Part shown: positions 8,421 to 16,564 of the stretch, in pieces | Position numbering within the stretch: the stretch's first letter is position 1 | How the letters are laid out: every line of letters starts with the position of its first letter | NCBI GenBank assembly: GCA_036380435.1 | Contig: DASVES010000475.1 | Span: forward strand, 1-20,836 | Length of the DNA stretch: 20,836 nt | Reading direction: 5' to 3' | Origin: DASQDT01 sp036380435 | GTDB lineage: Bacteria; Acidobacteriota; Blastocatellia; Pyrinomonadales; Pyrinomonadaceae | Program-made: the position numbers and the translations under genes | The notes under the pieces: generated by a model | The model's database searches: none | The model's input: the letters and a program-made list of their open reading frames with translations, nothing else | Told to the model about the DNA's origin: nothing

Positions 8421-8458
8421 TCCAAAAAGAAGGGCGGCCGCGCGTGGCGACCGCCCTT
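8421..8458 (-). terminator. Rho-independent terminator of the histone-like gene
   Basis: Read on the minus strand, an 8-bp perfect stem AAGGGCGG/CCGCCCTT (8451-8458 with 8430-8437) closes a GC-rich loop and is followed by TCTTTTT. A second T-run lies about 15 nt further on. It begins 39 nt after the stop codon of the histone-like gene and so separates that gene from the transport locus. Confidence 0.75.
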
Positions 8459-8497
8459 CCAGAAGTGTTTCGTTTGACGCGTGTGGCCGGCTCGGTC

Positions 8498-9064
8498 TTA
8501 ACCGACGCTGCCGCCGCCGCTGCCGGACTTGCCGCCGCTGCCCTGCGACTCGCCGCCTTGTGTGCCGCCGCCTTTTGAGCCGGCCCCGCCGGTCGCATCC
8601 GAAGTCTCGACCTCAGTGCGCTCGACCCCGACTGCCTCTTCGAGCGGCTCGACGGCGCCGACGACCGCGCCCTTCACCGCCCCGCTCGCCGCGCCCGCGA
8701 TCATCTCGCCCGCCACTTTCGCGGCCCGCTTGATGAGGCCCGGCTTCTTGCCGCCCTTCCTGCCGCCGCCGCGCTTCTTCGCGGACTTCTTCGCCCCGGA
8801 CTTCTTACTCGCGCCACTCTTCTTGCTCCCGCCTTTTTTAGCGCCCGACTTCTTGGCACCCGACTTCTTCGCGGCCGACTTTTTCGCACCGGACTTCTTC
8901 GCCGCGGACTTCTTAGCGCCGGATTTCTTCGCGCCGCCCTTCTTGCCCGCGCCGCCCTTGCGCGCCCCGCCCGACTTGCCGCCGGATGACTTTTTGGCCG
9001 CCGACTTCTTCTTCGCGGACTTCTTCCCGCTCCCCGATTTCCTGCTCGCTTTCTTTGTCGCCAT
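8498..9064 (-). CDS. Histone H1-like, Lys/Ala/Ser/Gly-rich DNA-binding protein
   Basis: A 188-residue, strongly basic protein. Residues about 1-100 are tandem repeats of AKKS/GAKKS type (KKSGAKKSAAKK repeated many times), the composition of eukaryotic H1 tails and of bacterial H1-like nucleoid proteins such as chlamydial Hc1/Hc2. A short region follows (around 105-145, PGLIKRAAKVAGEMIAGAAS) that could form a small Ala/Gly-rich helix. The tail is Gly/Ser-rich and acidic-to-neutral. The likely role is non-specific DNA (or RNA) binding and nucleoid compaction; this is inferred from composition only. I chose the ATG at 9062-9064 because AAGGAGGAGAG precedes it. The gene is divergent from an adenylate cyclase gene and ends before a clear terminator. 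Confidence 0.85.
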   Translation of the reverse strand: MATKKASRKSGSGKKSAKKKSAAKKSSGGKSGGARKGGAGKKGGAKKSGAKKSAAKKSGAKKSAAKKSGAKKSGAKKGGSKKSGASKKSGAKKSAKKRGGGRKGGKKPGLIKRAAKVAGEMIAGAASGAVKGAVVGAVEPLEEAVGVERTEVETSDATGGAGSKGGGTQGGESQGSGGKSGSGGGSVG

Positions 9065-9115
9065 TACTCTCTCCTCCTTCACTCCTCCGTGTAGTTTTTC
9101 TGTAATGCTTCGTGG

Positions 9116-9144
9116 AACCTATCAAACTACACCCGCCATGTCAC
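9116..9144 (-). promoter_or_regulatory. Putative sigma-70 promoter for the histone-like gene
   Basis: On the minus strand, GTGACA (5 of 6 matches to the -35 consensus; 9139-9144) is followed after 17 nt by TAGGTT (9116-9121), which matches the three most conserved -10 positions. It lies about 50 nt upstream of the ATG, in the divergent gap. Confidence 0.4.
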
Positions 9145-9245
9145 GAACATTTGTCCGCGGCGCGCGACGTATCTTCGTCCGCCCCGTACATTCCGAAATC
9201 CGCTCGCCCCCCGCCGCCCGTACATCGCTTTCGTGAGACCTGAAG

Positions 9246-9273
9246 TTGACATCTCCACCTGAGTTGAAATAAA
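9246..9273 (+). promoter_or_regulatory. Putative sigma-70 promoter for the cyclase gene
   Basis: A perfect TTGACA (9246-9251), a 16-nt spacer and AATAAA (9268-9273, 4 of 6 matches to the -10 consensus). This predicts a transcript starting about 50 nt before the TTG start codon. Confidence 0.5.
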
Positions 9274-9332
9274 CACCGCCCACGGCGCGGGGCCGCCCCG
9301 CCGCTCCGACTCTGGATTCGACCCGAACTGCC

Positions 9333-11258
9333 TTGACCCGCAAGAAGACTCTTCAGCAGCGTTGGGAGTTCGACCTCCGCTCCAGCCCCGAGGCGCTCTG
9401 GCCCTACGTGGCCGACACCAACCGCTTCAACAGCGACACGGGACTGCCCGCCGTAGCAGTGGCCGACGATGAAGCGGGCGACGAGGCCACCACCGGCGCG
9501 CCGAGGAACGCGCGCCGCCGGCTGCGCGTGAAGGTCTCCGTGTTGGAGATGCTCTACGAAGAGGAGCCGTTCGAGTGGGTGCGCCCGCACGGATTCGGCG
9601 TCGTGCGCCGCTACGCGGGCGGCCCCATCGCGGAGATGCGCGTCCGCGTCGAGCTACGGCCGCGCGAGGGCGGCGGCACGCATCTCGTCTACGACACCGA
9701 GTTCACCCCGCGCGCATCGGTCGTCCGTCTCGCCCTCCCGCTCCAGCTCAAACTGATGCGCCGAAAGTTCGAGCGCGCCTTCCGACGCTACGACCGTCTC
9801 GCCGCCGAACGCGCGACCGCCCCACAGACCGCCGCGACGCCGAACGCCGCCGCCCCACTCTCCGAACGCACGCAGCTCACCCCCACGGGCCGCGAGAGAC
9901 TTCGGCAGATCGGCCGCGCGCTCGTCGCCGAAGGGAAGAACGCGGAACTCGTCCGGCGACTCTCCGAGCTTGTCGAGCGCGGCGACGACCTCGCGCTCGC
10001 GCGCGTGCGGCCCTACGCGCTCGCCGACCTGTGGACGGCCGACCGCCGCGAAGTGCTCGAACTCTGCCTCGCCGCGACGCGCGCCGGCCTGCTCGACTTC
10101 CGCTGGGAACTCCTCTGCCCCCTCTGCCGCGGCTCGGCCGACTCTCCCGCCTCACTCGGAGACATCACCGCCGGCCAGCACTGCGCGACCTGCGGCATCG
10201 ACTTCGAGGTCAACTTCGACCGCTCCGTCGAACTCACCTTCCGCCCCAACCCCGCCGTGCGGAAGGTCGAAGGCGCAGCCTTCTGCGTCGCCGGCCCCGC
10301 GACGACGCCCCACGTCGTCGTCCAGCAACTGCTCCGTCCGGGCGAGTCGCGCACGGTGCGCCCGCGGCTCGAAGAGGGCCGCTATCGCCTGCGCGCGCTC
10401 GGGCTGAGCGGCGCGCAACAAGTCCGCGTCGCGGGCGCGGGCGCGGGCGGCGTAGTTTCATTAGGCCCGACGGAGGCGGCCCGTTGGCCGTCGGACGAAC
10501 GTCTGATCGGAGTCGAGCCGGCCCTGCGCATCGAGAACAAGGACGCGGTCGAGCGTCTCTTCATCCTCGAACGCACTTCGTGGAGCGACCAGGCGGCGAC
10601 GGCCGCCGAGGTGACGGCGCTGCAAGTGTTCCGCGACCTCTTCGCCGAAGAGGCGCTGCGGCCCGGCGAGCAGATTTCCGTCGGGAGCCTGACGCTGCTC
10701 TTCACAGACCTGCGCGGCTCCACACAGCTCTATCGACAGATCGGCGACGCCGTCGCCTTCGGCGCCGTGATGACCCACTTCGACGTGCTGCGCGAATCAA
10801 TCGCGGCGGAAGGCGGCGCCATCATCAAGACGCTCGGCGACGCCGTGATGGGCGCTTTCACACGCCCCGCGCCGGCCTTGCGCGCCGCCATGCGCGCACA
10901 GGCGATGCTGGCCGCGCCGCCCGCGGGCGTGCGCCCCCTCGCGCTCAAGGTCGGCATTCACACCGGCCCCTGCATCGCCGTCACCCTCAACGGCCGCCTC
11001 GACTACTTCGGCTCCAACGTCAACATCGCCGCCCGCCTCGAACCGCTCTCGTCCGGCTCCGACTGCATCATCTCGCGCCCCGTCCGCGACGACCCGAAGA
11101 TCGCCGCCCTGCTCTCGGGCCAGGCGAGCGGCCTCGTCGCCGAACCCCTACGCACGACCCTCAAAGGCTTCGACGCCGAGCACTTCGACCTCTGGCGCGT
11201 GACCAGAAAGGAAATCTCTCCGCCGGAAACGGAGACGCCGACGAAACGCGGAATTTGA
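9333..11258 (+). CDS. SRPBCC-DUF5939-class III adenylate cyclase fusion
   Basis: A 641-residue protein predicted to make cyclic AMP from ATP. Residues 1-160 look like an SRPBCC/START-like hydrophobic-ligand domain. Residues about 180-430 match the cyclase-associated DUF5939 type and contain two Cys-x2-Cys pairs (C262/C265 and C284/C287) that could bind zinc. Residues 448-625 are the catalytic domain. The metal aspartates are D459 (LLFTDLRGST) and D503 (TLGDAVMGAF), the ATP-selecting pair is K499 and D557 (RLDYFG), and the transition-state residues are N564 and R568 (NVNIAARLE). All are present, so activity is likely. No membrane segment is seen, so it is probably cytosolic and gated by a lipid-like or other ligand. 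The TTG at 9333 is the only sensible start after an in-frame stop at 9270; it lacks a clear ribosome site. Confidence 0.85.
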   Translation: MTRKKTLQQRWEFDLRSSPEALWPYVADTNRFNSDTGLPAVAVADDEAGDEATTGAPRNARRRLRVKVSVLEMLYEEEPFEWVRPHGFGVVRRYAGGPIAEMRVRVELRPREGGGTHLVYDTEFTPRASVVRLALPLQLKLMRRKFERAFRRYDRLAAERATAPQTAATPNAAAPLSERTQLTPTGRERLRQIGRALVAEGKNAELVRRLSELVERGDDLALARVRPYALADLWTADRREVLELCLAATRAGLLDFRWELLCPLCRGSADSPASLGDITAGQHCATCGIDFEVNFDRSVELTFRPNPAVRKVEGAAFCVAGPATTPHVVVQQLLRPGESRTVRPRLEEGRYRLRALGLSGAQQVRVAGAGAGGVVSLGPTEAARWPSDERLIGVEPALRIENKDAVERLFILERTSWSDQAATAAEVTALQVFRDLFAEEALRPGEQISVGSLTLLFTDLRGSTQLYRQIGDAVAFGAVMTHFDVLRESIAAEGGAIIKTLGDAVMGAFTRPAPALRAAMRAQAMLAAPPAGVRPLALKVGIHTGPCIAVTLNGRLDYFGSNVNIAARLEPLSSGSDCIISRPVRDDPKIAALLSGQASGLVAEPLRTTLKGFDAEHFDLWRVTRKEISPPETETPTKRGI

Positions 11259-11311
11259 TGTGAGGGTAGGTGGGGCAAGCCCCGTCCGGGGCGGAAGAAT
11301 TCGTTCGTTAC

Positions 11312-13408
<2,097 letters not shown>

Positions 13409-13417
13409 ATTTTCTCA

Positions 13418-13498
13418 AGAGGTCAGAGGTCAGAGGTTAGAGGTCAGTGAAAGACAAGATGCTCTTTACTGACCTCTAACCTCTGACCTCTGACCTCT
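13418..13498. repeat. Heptad inverted repeat (AGAGGTY type, copy 3)
   Basis: The left arm (13418-13448) and right arm (13468-13498) are perfect 31-bp complements, each of four AGAGGTY units plus AGT. The loop is about 19 nt and its ends could pair further (GAAAGA with TCTTT). On the minus strand it ends 9 nt before the CTG start proposed for the kinase, and 44 nt after the stop of the YARHG protein gene. Confidence 0.92.
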
Positions 13499-13542
13499 TC
13501 GCTTTTTCGTGTCCCGTCACGCGGGACTAAAGTTTGGCCTTA

Positions 13543-14712
13543 TCAACCCTCGATGGCGTCTAAGACGCTCGTCGCTTTCTTCTCGTAGGCGAGAATGGCC
13601 GAGACGTTCTTCTTCTCGACCGTGGTCAGCGCCGCCTCCTTGAAACGGGGGTCGGGTTTGTACCAGCCGAGGCTCTCGAAATATTTCTGGAGCCAGCGGT
13701 CTTTGAAGACCTTGCCGCGGCGCGCGAGGATTTCGTGGCGGAGCTTGCGCGCGTCTTCGAGGAACAGGCCGTCGAGGAGCTTGGTCGAGACGGGCTTCGT
13801 GCTCAACTCCCCGCGGATGCGGTTCTCGTAGCCGACGATCAGCTCGATGTTCTTTCGCTCGATGTCGGAGAGTTCCGGCTCCTTGAACTCCTCGCTCTGC
13901 TCCGGCTCGTACCACGGCTGGCTGTAGAAGTGCTGCGAGAGCCACTCGGTGCGGAAGCGCCGGCCGCGCCGCGCGTAGACCTCGTTGCGGAGCAGGCGCA
14001 ACTCGTGGAGGCTGAGGCCGTCGAGCATCGCTTCGGAGACGGGCGTCTTCTGGAAGTGCTCCATGTCGCCGGGCGAGAGCGCGACGTTGCGCTGCTTGCG
14101 CTGGGCGGCGTCGATGGTCGTCATGTTGCGCCGCTCGATGTCGGTCAAAAGCTTCGGGTCATACCCCGCGTTCGCCTGATACCAGTAGCGATCCTCGAAG
14201 TACTGCTGGAGCCACGGCTGGTCGTCGAAGCGCTTGCCGTGGACGGCCTCGATCTCGGCCCGGAGGATGCGCCACTCGGCGCCGTTGTGCTCGCCGAGTT
14301 GTTTGGCGTTGAAGGCGCGCGCCTGCCACCAGCGCATGTCGCCCGGCTCGATCACTTCGTGGAGACGCGCCTCCATCTCGCGGATGAGGTCGAGGTTGCG
14401 GCGCTCCGTGTCGTTGAGCGAGGAGTTCGAGAAGTTCGGGTCTGGCTTGTACCAGGGCCGCTCCTTGAGGTAGATGCCGATGTCCCAGTCTTTGAAGACG
14501 CGCCCGTGGCGTCCGAAGACTAGCCCTCGCAGGAGTTTCAAGTCTTCGAGCGGCATGTCCTTGAGTTGTTCGCGCGTGACGAGCTGCTTCGCGAAGTCGA
14601 AGCTCTCCCATTTCTTGACGGCCTCCTCGTCGGTCGCGCCCGCGGCTGCCGGCGCGAGGACGAGCAGCGCGAAGAGGAGCGCCGCGTGTCGTAGTAGATG
14701 TCTCTTCAACAT
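13543..14712 (-). CDS. Secreted protein with four YARHG domains
   Basis: A 389-residue exported protein. The signal peptide is residues 1 to about 25 (MLKRHLLRHAALLFALLVLA, then APAAAGA). Four YARHG units follow at about 54-112, 145-201, 233-294 and 316-376. Each has the pattern L..LR.E..A.RG..F, a W/Y-rich stretch (RPWYKPDP, RYWYQANA, QPWYEPEQ, LGWYKPDP) and an ERRN/ERKN-type end. YARHG is a small extracytoplasmic domain of unknown ligand, proposed to act at the cell surface or wall. The ATG at 14710-14712 is chosen because the signal peptide begins there and AAGGAA lies upstream; an in-frame GTG at 14751 is less likely. The downstream kinase carries the same domain outside the membrane, so the two products may act together. 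Confidence 0.9.
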   Translation of the reverse strand: MLKRHLLRHAALLFALLVLAPAAAGATDEEAVKKWESFDFAKQLVTREQLKDMPLEDLKLLRGLVFGRHGRVFKDWDIGIYLKERPWYKPDPNFSNSSLNDTERRNLDLIREMEARLHEVIEPGDMRWWQARAFNAKQLGEHNGAEWRILRAEIEAVHGKRFDDQPWLQQYFEDRYWYQANAGYDPKLLTDIERRNMTTIDAAQRKQRNVALSPGDMEHFQKTPVSEAMLDGLSLHELRLLRNEVYARRGRRFRTEWLSQHFYSQPWYEPEQSEEFKEPELSDIERKNIELIVGYENRIRGELSTKPVSTKLLDGLFLEDARKLRHEILARRGKVFKDRWLQKYFESLGWYKPDPRFKEAALTTVEKKNVSAILAYEKKATSVLDAIEG

Positions 14713-14741
14713 GGGGGAAACGTTCCTTTCAGGCGTCCTGA

Positions 14742-14773
14742 GTTTTGTCACCCGTCGGTTTTGTTACCCGTCA
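14742..14773. repeat. Two tandem 16-bp direct repeats in the YARHG gene leader
   Basis: GTTTTGTCACCCGTCG (14742-14757) is followed directly by GTTTTGTTACCCGTCA (14758-14773), with 14 of 16 bases matching. They lie 30-61 nt before the start codon of the four-YARHG gene and downstream of its probable -10 box, a position suited to an operator or an RNA element. Confidence 0.6.
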
Positions 14774-14788
14774 GGCTTTAAGGGTCTT

Positions 14789-14818
14789 ATTATCCGCGCG
14801 GCCCGTAGCGAATGGCAC
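14789..14818 (-). promoter_or_regulatory. Putative promoter for the YARHG-kinase pair
   Basis: On the minus strand, GTGCCA (14813-14818, 4 of 6 matches) is followed after 18 nt by GATAAT (14789-14794, 5 of 6 matches). The region is locally AT-rich inside a GC-rich genome. It would start transcription just before the tandem 16-bp repeats. Confidence 0.35.
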
Positions 14819-14852
14819 CGCGGGGAGACACAACGAGCCGGCCGGGCTGCCC

Positions 14853-15680
14853 TCAGTTCTTTCCGCGAGGCGCCGCTTGAACGCGCGGGCCGACGAAACG
14901 TGCGATGCCGCCGGCAATCGCCTCGGCCATCTTCTGCTGGCCCGCCTCCGACTTGATGAACTCCGCGTCGCCCGCGTCGCTTAAGACGACCATCTCGACC
15001 GTGACGACCGGCACGTCCGAAAAGATCGAGCCGGTGAGCGCGCCGCCCTGCTCGCGGCCGACCTTCGTCTGGTAGTCCGTTCGCACGCCGTTGTCGTCGA
15101 GTTGGCCTTCCAACACTTCGCTCATCCCCGCGTGGATGGCGCGGGCCGCGCGAGCGCTCGCCTCGACCACGCGCGCCGAGGGGCCGACCGCGCCGTCCTT
15201 CGTGCGCCCCGGCCGGTCGGGGTAGTAGACGGCAAACCCGCGCTCGATGCTCGCGTCGCAGTGCAGGCGCACCATGAGCGCGGCCCGCGCGCGGTTGGCG
15301 ACCGTGGCGCGGTCGCGGTTGCGCACGAGTTCGTCCTCGGCCGACTTCGTCAACACGACTTCGTAGCCTTCCGTCTCAAGTTGCGTCTTGAGCTTGAGGG
15401 CGACCTCCCAGGCCACGCGCGTCTCGTTCGTGCCGTTCTGCTCGCCGCGGCCGCTGGCGACCTCCGACGGGTGGCCGGGATCGATGGCGATAATCGTCCG
15501 CGCGGCGCGCGCCTTCACCGCCGCCACAGTCGCCGGACTGGCCACGGCCTTCGGCTCGGCCTTGCGCTCTTGTGCTACGGCGAGCGCGCCGAGGGGCCAC
15601 GCCAGCAGCAGCAGCAGGGCGAGTGCGTTGGCGTCGAGTCTCATGTGCGTCCGTGTGCGCCGCGTCGTCCTTAATTTCAT
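14853..15680 (-). CDS. Periplasmic N-acetylmuramoyl-L-alanine amidase (Amidase_3 family)
   Basis: A 275-residue exported zinc amidase that should cleave the bond between MurNAc and L-Ala in peptidoglycan. A basic N-terminus and hydrophobic stretch (about residues 17-35, ALALLLLLAWPLGALA) form a signal peptide. The catalytic domain runs from about 62 to the end. Expected zinc ligands are H70 (IAIDPGHP), E86 (NGTNETRVAWEVA) and H140 (MVRLHCDAS), with the catalytic glutamate E229 (VPVVTVEMVVLSD). All are present, as are the NxRD and Ala-rich helices typical of AmiC-like enzymes. No AMIN or cell-wall-binding domain is attached. The start is ambiguous between the ATG at 15680 and the ATG at 15644 (MRLDANALAL); neither has a strong ribosome site. 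It lies upstream of the YARHG genes on the same strand. Confidence 0.88.
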   Translation of the reverse strand: MKLRTTRRTRTHMRLDANALALLLLLAWPLGALAVAQERKAEPKAVASPATVAAVKARAARTIIAIDPGHPSEVASGRGEQNGTNETRVAWEVALKLKTQLETEGYEVVLTKSAEDELVRNRDRATVANRARAALMVRLHCDASIERGFAVYYPDRPGRTKDGAVGPSARVVEASARAARAIHAGMSEVLEGQLDDNGVRTDYQTKVGREQGGALTGSIFSDVPVVTVEMVVLSDAGDAEFIKSEAGQQKMAEAIAGGIARFVGPRVQAAPRGKN

Positions 15681-15838
15681 CGAGTGAAGCAGCAATCAAG
15701 TCTGCGGGGCATTATTTGACGGCGTCGCCGCGATGTCAACAACGTCTCGACTACACACCCCGCGCGCCCTCCGACGCACCTGCCGCCGCGGGTGTTTGAC
15801 CTGCCCCGGCATGCCCGCGAATGTGTCCGTTGTGCTGC

Positions 15839-15867
15839 TAGACATTCAAACTTCATTCCTTTAATCT
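15839..15867 (+). promoter_or_regulatory. Putative promoter for the HNH-tRNA unit
   Basis: TAGACA (15839-15844, 5 of 6 matches), a 17-nt spacer and TAATCT (15862-15867, matching the three most conserved -10 positions). It sits where the sequence turns AT-rich, about 30 nt before the HNH start codon. Confidence 0.4.
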
Positions 15868-15900
15868 CCCTTGTTCCTACCTCACTTGTGGAGCTGCGTA

Positions 15901-16371
15901 ATGAGAACGGACATTATTGAAAGGCGTCTGGAGATTGAAAACTGGATAGCGAGTCGCCGGCCTAAAGCTTTCATGTGTCGCGAGTTGCAATGTAAGCCAT
16001 CGACACTCAACAGCTATTTGCAGAAGATGGGCTTAAATTACGCCGGCAACATGGGTGGTCAGGGCTATAAGCAATGCCCGACCCGCAAGGGTGCGCGCAT
16101 ATATTTACGTAAAGGCACTCTCATTAGTAGCTATAAGCTGAAGCGAAAATTACTTGAGGACGGGCTGAAGAAACGCCGATGTGAACAATGTGAGCTGACA
16201 GAATGGTTAAGCCAGCCCATCCCGATTGAGTTACACCACATAAACGGTGATAGATTCGATAACAGATTCGGAAATTTAAAACTACTTTGCCCCAACTGTC
16301 ATGCGCTCACTGATAATCACGCAGGCAAAGGGTCAAATCGGATTAAGGTTTATTCCAACAACTGTAACTAG
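15901..16371 (+). CDS. Free-standing HNH endonuclease with N-terminal helix-turn-helix
   Basis: A 156-residue protein with a zinc-stabilised HNH nuclease fold. It has CEQC (C94/C97), the core ELHHINGDRFDNRFGNL (H112/H113, N125) and CPNC (C130/C133) followed by H134 and H140. The first ~60 residues (FMCRELQCKPSTLNSYLQKM) look like a helix-turn-helix that would give sequence-specific binding. This resembles small homing or phage-type HNH enzymes. Base composition is about 45-48% G+C, far below its neighbours, which suggests recent transfer. The ATG at 15901 has GGAG 7 nt upstream; a TTG at 15871 is less likely. The stop codon is 5 nt before tRNA-Leu. It could be a homing-type selfish gene or an orphan defence or restriction nuclease; the sequence does not decide. 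Confidence 0.85.
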   Translation: MRTDIIERRLEIENWIASRRPKAFMCRELQCKPSTLNSYLQKMGLNYAGNMGGQGYKQCPTRKGARIYLRKGTLISSYKLKRKLLEDGLKKRRCEQCELTEWLSQPIPIELHHINGDRFDNRFGNLKLLCPNCHALTDNHAGKGSNRIKVYSNNCN

Positions 16372-16376
16372 GACAT

Positions 16377-16458
16377 GCGAAAGTGGCGGAATTGGCAGAC
16401 GCGCCAGGTTTAGGCCCTGGTCCCGAAAGGGGTGGGGGTTCGAGTCCCCCCTTTCGCA
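16377..16458 (+). tRNA. tRNA-Leu (anticodon UAG)
   Basis: The acceptor stem is GCGAAAG (16377-16383) with CTTTCGC (16451-16457), and the discriminator is A (16458). The anticodon stem CCAGG/CCTGG (16404-16408, 16416-16420) encloses a 7-nt loop with TAG at 16411-16413. A long class II variable arm (TCCCGAAAGGGG) and a T-arm GGGGG-TTCGAGT-CCCCC complete the cloverleaf. The 3' CCA is not encoded. Confidence 0.97.
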
Positions 16459-16511
16459 TTAAAGTTTTGAGAGATGTCGGTCGCAGAGATTAATAGATAA
16501 CGAGGAAGGAC

Positions 16512-16558
16512 GCCCGCGGCTTCAGGGCTGGCACCTTGGTCTGAGGCGGCGGGCTTTT
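16512..16558 (+). terminator. Terminator-like hairpin immediately upstream of tig
   Basis: GCCCGCGGCTTCAG (16512-16525) pairs with CTGAGGCGGCGGGC (16541-16554): a 14-bp stem with one mismatch and one G-U pair, followed by TTTTGCGTTT. It ends 6 nt before the trigger factor ATG. It probably terminates the tRNA-Leu transcript and could also act as an attenuator for tig. Confidence 0.65.
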
Positions 16559-16564
16559 GCGTTT

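Noticed and set aside
9575..11263. A 562-codon plus-strand frame inside the cyclase gene
   Set aside because: It is arginine- and proline-rich shadow coding of a gene with all cyclase catalytic residues in another frame.
11272..11292. GGGGC/GCCCC hairpins between the convergent cyclase and kinase genes as a bidirectional terminator
   Set aside because: The stems are only 5 bp, compete with each other, and have no T-run on either strand; they may still slow polymerase, but there is no adequate support.
13511..13527. GTCCCG/CGGGAC hairpin after the four-YARHG gene as a terminator
   Set aside because: On the minus strand it is followed by ACGAAAAAG rather than a T-run, and the stem is only 6 bp.
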